Below, one piece after another: positions 57,478 through 64,000 of a stretch of DNA of 64,000 nt. This DNA is from HXMU1428-3 sp965215715. GTDB lineage: Bacteria; Pseudomonadota; Alphaproteobacteria; Rhizobiales; HXMU1428-3. The position numbers were made by a program, and so were the translations under genes. How positions within the stretch are numbered: position 1 is the first letter of the stretch; each line of letters begins with the position of its first letter. The notes below the pieces were generated by a model, which did no database searches, was not told the DNA's origin, and saw only the letters and a program-made list of their open reading frames with translations. Where the stretch lies: NCBI GenBank assembly GCA_965215715.1, contig OZ244129.1, positions 1 to 64,000 of the forward strand. The letters run 5' to 3'.

Positions 57478-59502
57478 GTGATTACCAGATATTTCAATAT
57501 TTTAGGCATTTGTATTGTTTTTACCGTTTGTACTTTTGAGGTTGAATTTATTCAGTCAAGGTCGGTGGTTAAGGCAGGGGAATTCAATGATCTTTTAGGA
57601 GAGGCTGTTGAGCGAGGCACGCAGGTTGATGCGGCCCGCGCGCGCCAAGATGCGGCCGAAGCATCAGTGCGCAAAGCGTGGTCTAAGTTTTTACCTTCAG
57701 TGAGTGCGACGGGAGAATTTGGTTATAACCGCAATAATGCTTTTGGGCGGTTTGATCATCTTAACCGGGAACAGTATGACAATAGCGCTTATGGTTTTTC
57801 TGCAAATTTGCCTATTTACCGTGGCGGGGCAAATTATTATGGGCTCAAAGAGGCGCGTGCCAATGCAAAGGCTGAAGCGCATAGTTATCAAGAGGCCAAA
57901 CAAATTTTATTGCTTGATACAGTGCGGGCCATTTTAGGGGTTATTCGTGATCGTGAAGTTGTGGCTTTGCAGCGTGAAAATCGGGCCATTGTTGGCTCAA
58001 TTGTGCGTACGACACAGTCTCGCTTTAAAGGAGGAGATGCAACGCGTACTGATATCGCCCTTGCACGAGATCAGTTTACTGCGACTCAGTCTGTTTATAC
58101 CCAGGCGATTGATAACCTTCATCAGAATGAAACGGAATTTAAACGGCTGGTGGGGCGTGCACCTGGGCGATTGTCTTTGCCAAGGGGGCTCCACAAACAA
58201 TTGCCATCAAGCTTGCAAGTTGCCGTGGACTTGGCTGAGCAACAAAACCCGCAATTATTGTCGGCTTTGTTTCGCTCACAAGCAGCTGAACATGCCTTAA
58301 AGGCCTCTTATAGCCGGTTCTTGCCGAGTGTTGATCTTAACATGGATTATTTAGAAGAGCGTTATCATGGAGCTTCGCTGCAAGATGAAAATGATTTTGC
58401 TGTTAAATTAAATTTCTCAATGCCGCTTTTCCAACCTGATGCCCTGCCTGCAAGCCAAGAGAGTCGCCATGTTTCTGAGCAAAGAAAGTTTGAGGCGCGT
58501 GATGCACGCTATACAGCCAAAGCGATGGCAACTGTGGCCTGGCGCAGTTATCATACGGCCCGTAAACGTTATAGCTTGGCTTTGGCCCGGATTAAAGCGG
58601 CTGAGGCGGCCTCAAGGGGGATGCGCCGGGAGCTGTCTGCAGGGCAACGGACGGTGTTGGATGTTTTGAACACTCAAGAGCGGCTTGTTCAGGCAAAAGT
58701 GCAGGCATCTAGTGCAAAATTTGAACGTTATATGGCAGCGCATTTATTGCTCTCAGCTACCGGTCAGCTGGATGAGAACCGGATTGGAGGGGATGAGTTT
58801 ATCACTTATGTTGAGTCTGCTCAGAAAAAGAGATTGCGTAAGGGGGCTAAGAAAGGGGAGTGGCGTTTGCAAAGGGCAAATTTAGGGGGGGCTATTAAAA
58901 ACATCAAACGCTCTAAGAGATCTGTTAAGACTATCAAAGGGGTTGATAAAGCTTGGTCTATTAAATCAGTTGCTACGAATGCGCAACCGTTTGTCCGTCG
59001 CTTGCCGCTCAAGCGCGCTAATTTTCCCATTTTAAAATCTCGTTTGGTGGAAAGGGCTGGTGATGGGAACCATGTGAGCCTTAAGAAGCCTGTTAGATTG
59101 GCAAAGAAGAGCGTTAAAAAGCATGTGGCGTTAAAACCAGTTAAGGCCACTTCCAGTTTTAAGAAAGACCTTCGAAGACAACAAAATTTTGTTTCTGATG
59201 ATAGAGTTGTAACCGGTTCTATTAAACGGGGTATTGTGCCTTTGCAAAAGGGCAAGCTTTCATATGGGGGAACGGCCTTTGCCATTCATAAAATCCCGTT
59301 GCCAATCAAGAAAAGGACTGAGATTAAAGCAAAAGAGATCAAACCTGCCAGAGTGCAAGGGGAAGCTTATCCTGACACGTGGCAGAATAGATTTTCGGTT
59401 ATGTGGAATAGTGGGGTTGATGCGGTGATTGGGCCTTCAGGCAAGCCTAAACCTGTGTTGGTGCCTTTGGAGGAATATCGCAAAAAGTTGGACAAAAAAT
59501 AG
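57478..59502 (+). CDS. TolC-family outer-membrane channel with a long basic C-terminal tail
   Basis: The product is 674 aa from a GTG start with a hydrophobic leader (ILGICIVFTVCTFEVEF). Residues ~35-440 form the usual pair of outer-membrane-efflux repeats (AAEASVRKAWSKFLPSVSA and LKASYSRFLPSVDLNMDYL mark equivalent positions; GQRTVLDVLNTQERL near residue 390 is characteristic). Residues ~448-674 are an extra tail of about 225 aa very rich in Lys and Arg, and low in predicted structure. It ends WNSGVDAVIGPSGKPKPVLV and EEYRKKLDKK. Ordinary TolC proteins lack this. In the periplasm such a tail could bind peptidoglycan or the acidic substrate N-termini, which is inference. Confidence 0.9.
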   Translation: MITRYFNILGICIVFTVCTFEVEFIQSRSVVKAGEFNDLLGEAVERGTQVDAARARQDAAEASVRKAWSKFLPSVSATGEFGYNRNNAFGRFDHLNREQYDNSAYGFSANLPIYRGGANYYGLKEARANAKAEAHSYQEAKQILLLDTVRAILGVIRDREVVALQRENRAIVGSIVRTTQSRFKGGDATRTDIALARDQFTATQSVYTQAIDNLHQNETEFKRLVGRAPGRLSLPRGLHKQLPSSLQVAVDLAEQQNPQLLSALFRSQAAEHALKASYSRFLPSVDLNMDYLEERYHGASLQDENDFAVKLNFSMPLFQPDALPASQESRHVSEQRKFEARDARYTAKAMATVAWRSYHTARKRYSLALARIKAAEAASRGMRRELSAGQRTVLDVLNTQERLVQAKVQASSAKFERYMAAHLLLSATGQLDENRIGGDEFITYVESAQKKRLRKGAKKGEWRLQRANLGGAIKNIKRSKRSVKTIKGVDKAWSIKSVATNAQPFVRRLPLKRANFPILKSRLVERAGDGNHVSLKKPVRLAKKSVKKHVALKPVKATSSFKKDLRRQQNFVSDDRVVTGSIKRGIVPLQKGKLSYGGTAFAIHKIPLPIKKRTEIKAKEIKPARVQGEAYPDTWQNRFSVMWNSGVDAVIGPSGKPKPVLVPLEEYRKKLDKK

Positions 59503-59557
59503 CATTTGTTGTGTTTAGGGAGGCTATTTTATTTTGTCGCATCAAAAAAGCGATGGG

Positions 59558-59692
59558 CTAGCTATAAAAAGAGTTAAAAAAGAAACGTAAACCATAGCTT
59601 ATTGCGCCGAGTGTCAGAACGCTTGCCCCCCAGATGAGAAAAAACCATAAAAGGCGTTTGGGCCAAGGGTATTGTTCATCTTCTTGTTTCAT
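59558..59692 (-). CDS. DUF2474-type small subunit linked to cytochrome bd (44 aa)
   Basis: A 44-codon frame on the minus strand starts at 59692, 42 bases after cydB. It encodes a charged N-terminus (MKQEDEQYPWPKRLLW), one membrane helix (FFLIWGASVLTLGAISYGL) and a short aromatic end (FFFNSFYS). Position, size and the W-x-F-x-x-x-W pattern fit the DUF2474 peptides that follow cydAB. They are analogous to CydX, which stabilises heme binding in the bd oxidase. It is too short for standard gene-length cutoffs and easily missed. Confidence 0.82.
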   Translation of the reverse strand: MKQEDEQYPWPKRLLWFFLIWGASVLTLGAISYGLRFFFNSFYS

Positions 59693-59734
59693 TTCTTATT
59701 CGCTTTTTTCTGGTCCCAAAAGGTCCTTTTCTTT

Positions 59735-60742
59735 TTAATGGTACCCATCTCCAGGTTTCACTTTACCGCGAAAGACCCAATAGACATAGGCGGTATAGCC
59801 TAAAATTACGGGAAGTAAAGCCAGTGTTCCATATAGCAAGAAGGCGAGGCTTTCTGGAGGGTTGGCCGCTTCCCAGATGGTGAAGTGACGCGGGACAATA
59901 TAAGGGAACATGGAGATGGCGAAGCCAACATAAGAAAGGATGAACAGGCCCAAGGTTGCCAGGAAGGGATAATATTCATGGCGTGCTTTGATTGAAGTAA
60001 ACAACAAGACCCAACAGGCAAACACTAAAATTGGGACAGGGGCAACAAGGGCGATGTTGGGCCATGAGAACCAGCGCTGGGCGATGTCAGTATCAAGAAA
60101 GGGGGTCCATAAGCTTACAATGGCGACAAAACAAAAGACAATCGACGCGATCGGCATTGCAATGCGGTAAAGGTCATATTGTAGCTCGTCGGTGGTTTTC
60201 ATTATCAGCCAGCATAAACCTAATAAAGCGTAGGCTGAGACAACACCAAGGCCAACAGTAACAGTAAATGGGGTGAACCAGTCAAACCAACCACCTGAAT
60301 AATTACGGCCTGTAACATCAATACCTTGGATGAAGGCGCCAAGCATCATACCTTGGCAAAAGGCAGCCATTGTCGAGCCAGCAGCAAAAGACCATTCCCA
60401 CCAGCGGCGATCATTTGGATGGGCGCGGGCAACATATTCAAAAGCTACACCGCGAAAGATGAGACCTAACAACATGGCAATAATTGGGGCATAGAAGGCT
60501 GGCATGAGCGTGGCATAGGCGAGGGGAAATGCGGCAAACAGGCCGCCGCCGCCCAAGATGAGCCAAGTTTCATTGCCGTCCCATACCGGGGCAATTGTGT
60601 TCATCATAACATCTCTGTCTTCTCTGGCTGGAAACAGAGGAAATAGAATGCCGATGCCTAAATCAAAGCCGTCCAGAACAACATAGAGCAAAATTGCTGT
60701 GGCAATAAGGATTGCCCATATAAATGCCAGATCAAAAACCAT
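59735..60742 (-). CDS. cydB: cytochrome bd ubiquinol oxidase subunit II
   Basis: The protein is 335 aa with about eight to nine membrane helices. Family marks are YVVLDGFDLGIGILFP near residue 20, WDGNETWLILGGGGLFAAFP near residue 53 and FRGVAFEYVARAHPNDRRWW near residue 98. It pairs with CydA and holds no heme itself, but stabilises the heme b595/d site. It starts 21 bases after cydA and is followed by the DUF2474 gene, so the three form one operon. Confidence 0.96.
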   Translation of the reverse strand: MVFDLAFIWAILIATAILLYVVLDGFDLGIGILFPLFPAREDRDVMMNTIAPVWDGNETWLILGGGGLFAAFPLAYATLMPAFYAPIIAMLLGLIFRGVAFEYVARAHPNDRRWWEWSFAAGSTMAAFCQGMMLGAFIQGIDVTGRNYSGGWFDWFTPFTVTVGLGVVSAYALLGLCWLIMKTTDELQYDLYRIAMPIASIVFCFVAIVSLWTPFLDTDIAQRWFSWPNIALVAPVPILVFACWVLLFTSIKARHEYYPFLATLGLFILSYVGFAISMFPYIVPRHFTIWEAANPPESLAFLLYGTLALLPVILGYTAYVYWVFRGKVKPGDGYH

Positions 60743-60763
60743 GAACGTTTCGCTCCTATATTC

Positions 60764-62089
60764 CTAATGTTGTTCGGCTGGGTTGTTTTTCATTTGACCC
60801 AAAATGTAAAGGATACCGGGGGTAAAGACTAAAAAATAGACAAATACGAGCGCTGTTAAGGACCCCCATAGGCCTGGTGCTGCGATAGGAGAAACGCTGT
60901 CAGCTGTGCGCAGCAGCTCATAAACAGTGTAGGGTTGGCGGCCGACTTCGGTGACCATCCAGCCAGCTAAGATGGCAATTAACCCGCTTGGGCCCATGAC
61001 GATGCAGGCTTTGTAAAAGAGGGGACTGTCGTATAATTTGCCAGACAGGCGCAAGATAAAGCCAACCAGGCCAATGAGGATCATTAACATGCCAAGACCG
61101 ACCATGATGCGAAAACTCCAAAAGACAATTGGCACGTTGGGCCAATCTTTTTTGTCCCATTCTTTTAGACCCTTTACTTCTTCATCCCAGCCATGTTTTA
61201 GGATCAGACTGCCCAGCTTTGGAATTTCTATTGCATAGTCAACTTTTGCCGTTTCAGAATTTGGCCAACCGAACAGAATAAGGGGGGCGCCTTTTTGGGT
61301 TTCATAATGGCCTTCCATGGCGGCCACTTTGGCTGGTTGATGCTCTATCGTGTTGAGGCCATGCATGTCACCTGCAAGCAATTGCAGCGGCGCAACGAGT
61401 GTGGCCATCCAGATGGCCAGTGAGAACATGGCTTGGGCGTTTTTATTGGCTTTGTCTTTTAACAGATGGTATGCGCCGACTGCACCGACAATAAAGGAGG
61501 TTGAAAGGTAGGCGGCTAAGACCATATGGACAAAACGGTAAGGGAAAGAGGGATTGAAAATAATATCTATCCAATTGACTGGGATGAATTGGCCGATTTC
61601 ATTATAGCCGTAACCGGCCGGGGTTTGCATCCAGCTGTTAACAGACAGGATCCAAAAGGCGGAAAATAGTGTGCCGATTGCCACCAGGAAGGTGGCGAAA
61701 AAATGTAGGCCTTTGCCAACCTTATTCATGCCAAACAGCATGATGCCTAAAAAGCCTGCTTCTAGGAAAAAGGCACTTAAAACTTCATAGCCTAATAGGG
61801 GGCCGAGAACAGGGCCGGTTTTATCTGAAAATACACTCCAATTGGTTCCGAACTGATAGCTCATAACAAGACCAGAGACGACACCCATGCCAAAGGTGAT
61901 GGCAAATACTTTTTTCCAATAATGGAAAAGCTGGATGTATTTATCTTGGCCGGTATAGAGCCATAGGGCTTCCAGTACGGCTAGAAAGCTGGCAAGACCG
62001 ATTGAAAATGCGGGAAAGATAATGTGAAACGCAATGGTAAATGCAAATTGTATCCTTGCGAGAAGGAGTGCATCGATGAATTCAATCAT
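60764..62089 (-). CDS. cydA: cytochrome bd ubiquinol oxidase subunit I (short Q-loop type)
   Basis: The protein is 441 aa, shorter than E. coli CydA (522 aa) and matching the short-Q-loop, CioA-like group. His19-type heme ligand context is RIQFAFTIAFHIIFPAFSIG near residue 12. The Q-loop region begins GDMHGLNTIEHQPAKVAAMEG near residue 240. GWMVTEVGRQPYTVYELLRT near residue 385 is the conserved C-terminal block. It oxidises ubiquinol and reduces O2 to water without proton pumping, with high oxygen affinity or cyanide tolerance. The start lies 425 bases from the divergent membrane-protein gene. Confidence 0.96.
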   Translation of the reverse strand: MIEFIDALLLARIQFAFTIAFHIIFPAFSIGLASFLAVLEALWLYTGQDKYIQLFHYWKKVFAITFGMGVVSGLVMSYQFGTNWSVFSDKTGPVLGPLLGYEVLSAFFLEAGFLGIMLFGMNKVGKGLHFFATFLVAIGTLFSAFWILSVNSWMQTPAGYGYNEIGQFIPVNWIDIIFNPSFPYRFVHMVLAAYLSTSFIVGAVGAYHLLKDKANKNAQAMFSLAIWMATLVAPLQLLAGDMHGLNTIEHQPAKVAAMEGHYETQKGAPLILFGWPNSETAKVDYAIEIPKLGSLILKHGWDEEVKGLKEWDKKDWPNVPIVFWSFRIMVGLGMLMILIGLVGFILRLSGKLYDSPLFYKACIVMGPSGLIAILAGWMVTEVGRQPYTVYELLRTADSVSPIAAPGLWGSLTALVFVYFLVFTPGILYILGQMKNNPAEQH

Positions 62090-62514
62090 GCCTTATTCCT
62101 TGATTGGCCTGTTTTGTGGGGATGATTAATGCCCTAACAGTTTCTGTTTGGGGATGCGACCAAGTGACTTTTTATGGTTGCATTCGACTTTTGTCTTAAG
62201 TCTTTTCTCTTTTTGCTCTTAATGGTTGCTCCCTAAGCCATTGTCTTTCACTAGCGTTCTTTTATCGTTTACAGGGTTTGCGTTTTAAACTGGCTTGTCA
62301 AGAGGGTGTTCTTTTCTCGATTTTGCTTTGAGTTGTAAAATTTTTTGGAAAAAGAGGGATCTTAGCAACGTTCTTTAACAAATTAGGTCTGAAACAGACT
62401 TTGGGGCTGAATCAGCTTGACGCTGTTTTGATCTTTTGCAAGCACTATAGATCATAGGCTTGTTGCCTTGTAGGTTGGGTCTGTTTTATTTTCGCGTTAG
62501 AGGGGGCAAAGCTC
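62090..62514. promoter_or_regulatory. divergent intergenic region between cydA and the terminal membrane-protein gene
   Basis: This 425-base region must contain the cydAB promoter and that of the rightward gene. I looked for an FNR-type TTGAT-N4-ATCAA box and found no convincing one. An AGAGGGGG ribosome-binding site sits at its right edge, 12 bases before the next ATG. I see no RNA gene or long palindrome. Confidence 0.5.
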
Positions 62515-64000
62515 ATGCCGCAAAGTCAAGCTTCTGCAAAAACCAAAAGTACCGAATTTTCAAGTTGGGGCCGTGTGATTGATTATTTCTTTGGTCGCAA
62601 TACCTTGATTGGATTGGCCAGTTTGATGTTATTGGCCATTTCTGGTTATGCCACCTGGAGCGGGATGAGTGACTTTATTTTGGGGGTGCAAAGCGGGGCA
62701 AACCAAGGGCGGGCGATGCCAGGTGGGCTTTCGATTTCCAATGAAGTTTTAATTATTTGTATTGTGGTGGCGCTGACTTTCTTGATGTGGTTGGCCTTGC
62801 GCGAAACCTTTGGCGCTCAGCGCCGGTTTACTGACCGCCTCATTACGTTTCCGCTATATTTGTTTTTGGCGCTTTGGTCCATCGGTTTTGGTTATGGATT
62901 TTGGTGGAGTTTGATTGCCGGTGAAGAGGCAACGCGTAATAGCCTGTCTGGTTTGCAAGAAGATGCCCGTGATGCGGGCAATGTGGTTGCTGCGCGCCTT
63001 GATGCTGTGAAAATTCAGCTTGATAATGTGGTGAGTTGGTCTGAGACGCAAATGGCGCGTGAAGAATCAAGTGGGGGCAGTTGCGGGGTTAGCTCTGGGG
63101 CTGGGCGCGGGCCACTTTATAATGCTCGGCGCTCTGTGCGCGATCAGGTGGCTTCATTGCGTGATGGGATCTCTAATTCTTGGTTGGCGCCCGTGAAAAC
63201 CGATTTGGAACAATTGCGGCTTTCTGTGGCGCGCATTGAAGGGGCCACGGTGCAAGAACGCCAGCAAATGTTTGAAGTGACGGCGTCTAAAGTGCGCGGG
63301 ACCGCGCGTAATATTGCAGCACGTAGCAATGAGCTTGGTAAATCAACAGCTGCTGAAATGCTGGCACTTGCTGATGCGGTCTCTATCGCGCCAGGCCAGC
63401 CGAGTTTTTCTTGTTATGACCCAACGCTTGCCCAAAGATTGCGCCAGGCTGCTGCCCAAGCCAATGAACCCGCGGTGTTAAATTTGCGCGAAGCGGCCTT
63501 TACGGAAGGGGCAGCTGGTGTTGCCAATGCGGTTAAACGGTTATGGTCTAATATTGGGTCTTATTTGTCTGGTCTGGTTTCTTATGTGATGTCTGGTGGT
63601 GAGGTTACTGCTGATAAAACAGAAGGCGGGGTCACGATAACAGGGCGTGATTTGATTGCGCTGCTTGCAACTTTGGGCGTGGATTTGGGTTTGTTTGCTT
63701 TAACAGCACTTAACCCGACCTCTGCAACGCCGATGCGCCGGGATGGGTTGGAGCGTAACCAGGCACGATTGCATTTGCCGAATATGACAGTTATTCGCCA
63801 GTTAACGGCAGCTATTGAGACGGCGATTGCCAGAGCGCCCGGGGCTGATATTGAATGGGTGCGAAAACATCTTATGCATCATGACGGGATGTCGTTTTTT
63901 ATAATTCCAAACTTGTTTAGTGTTGAGCAAGATAATAAAGATGAAGAATTACGAGCACTGGCGGTGAACCAATTGGCTGGGGTGTTGGATGATTTGGAGC
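62515..64000 (+). CDS. large membrane protein of unknown function, truncated by the window end
   Basis: An uninterrupted frame starts at the ATG at 62515 (AGAGGGGG upstream) and stays open for 495 codons to the last base. Three hydrophobic segments lie in the first 130 residues (LIGLASLMLLAISGYATW; EVLIICIVVALTFLMWLAL; ITFPLYLFLALWSIGFGYGF). A long, mostly helical, polar region (~135-370) with a Cys-containing SSGGSCGVSSG loop follows. A further hydrophobic stretch LIALLATLGVDLGLFALTAL is near residue 385. The visible end is soluble. The layout recalls membrane sensors with a coiled extracytoplasmic part, but I recognise no family. It has no partner gene in view. Confidence 0.78.
   Translation, partial: MPQSQASAKTKSTEFSSWGRVIDYFFGRNTLIGLASLMLLAISGYATWSGMSDFILGVQSGANQGRAMPGGLSISNEVLIICIVVALTFLMWLALRETFGAQRRFTDRLITFPLYLFLALWSIGFGYGFWWSLIAGEEATRNSLSGLQEDARDAGNVVAARLDAVKIQLDNVVSWSETQMAREESSGGSCGVSSGAGRGPLYNARRSVRDQVASLRDGISNSWLAPVKTDLEQLRLSVARIEGATVQERQQMFEVTASKVRGTARNIAARSNELGKSTAAEMLALADAVSIAPGQPSFSCYDPTLAQRLRQAAAQANEPAVLNLREAAFTEGAAGVANAVKRLWSNIGSYLSGLVSYVMSGGEVTADKTEGGVTITGRDLIALLATLGVDLGLFALTALNPTSATPMRRDGLERNQARLHLPNMTVIRQLTAAIETAIARAPGADIEWVRKHLMHHDGMSFFIIPNLFSVEQDNKDEELRALAVNQLAGVLDDLE

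Noticed and set aside
62090..62514. FNR/ANR box in front of cydAB
   Set aside because: I searched for TTGAT-N4-ATCAA and found only isolated half-sites such as TTGAT near 62425.

Overview
The window reads as chromosomal DNA of a moderate-GC alphaproteobacterium, probably aquatic or marine. Supporting points are: pyrD in an operon with a DUF952 gene; a DUF6460-type membrane protein; a PdeM-family protein; an S24-type XRE regulator; a BcsS-like outer-membrane protein; glnK-amtB plus a second amt; a short-form cytochrome bd with a DUF2474 peptide; and a type I secretion locus with giant RTX/cadherin substrates. No species can be named. I see no insertion sequence, prophage or CRISPR array.

Layout. 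1-1.8 kb: the end of a glycan-type locus (truncated asparagine-synthase-like gene, glycosyltransferase). 1.85-2.05 kb: tRNA-Arg(CCG) followed on its 3' side by a 65-bp tandem duplication. 2.3-6.8 kb: SH3 protein, an NDH-2/cNMP-domain fusion, GNAT, a TetR/RclC-like pair with two operators, glutaredoxin. 6.9-9.1 kb: quinohemoprotein dehydrogenase. 9.5-16.4 kb: polA, a decayed pyrE 3' fragment, a GIY-YIG-like protein, a 123-bp tandem repeat, a chemoreceptor, intact pyrE and a 127-bp inverted-repeat element. 16.4-19.2 kb: MarR regulator with a Cys-rich tail and two operators, an exported protein, a MOSC protein. 19.3-22.5 kb: amt and glnK-amtB, each unit preceded by a sigma-54-like promoter. 22.7-29.2 kb: tesB, a UbiH-family hydroxylase, a metal-ligand-less PdeM homologue, ArsC family, Sel1 protein, pyrD-DUF952. 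29.3-35.3 kb: an S24-type repressor lacking its catalytic dyad, BcsS-like protein, TetR, Dda/RecD-like helicase, split YeeE/YedE transporter.

35.3-59.5 kb is the most striking region: a complete type I secretion locus. Two leftward genes encode a 4011-aa cadherin/RTX/LamG protein and a 1299-aa RTX protein with almost identical internal DNA repeats. Divergent from them, four rightward genes encode two ABC half-transporters, an HlyD adaptor and a TolC-family protein with a long basic tail. The two substrates share N- and C-terminal signatures. Both ABC ATPase domains are degenerate in complementary ways, so neither composite ATP site would be canonical. This is the best candidate for an undescribed variant system.

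59.5-64 kb: cydA-cydB plus a 44-aa DUF2474 gene (too short for usual gene finders), then a divergent membrane-protein gene that runs off the window.

A recurring theme is recognisable folds that have lost their catalytic residues: the PdeM homologue, the S24 regulator, the GIY-YIG-like protein, the C39-like domain and both secretion ATPases. All family assignments come from reading motifs by eye; no database search was run.
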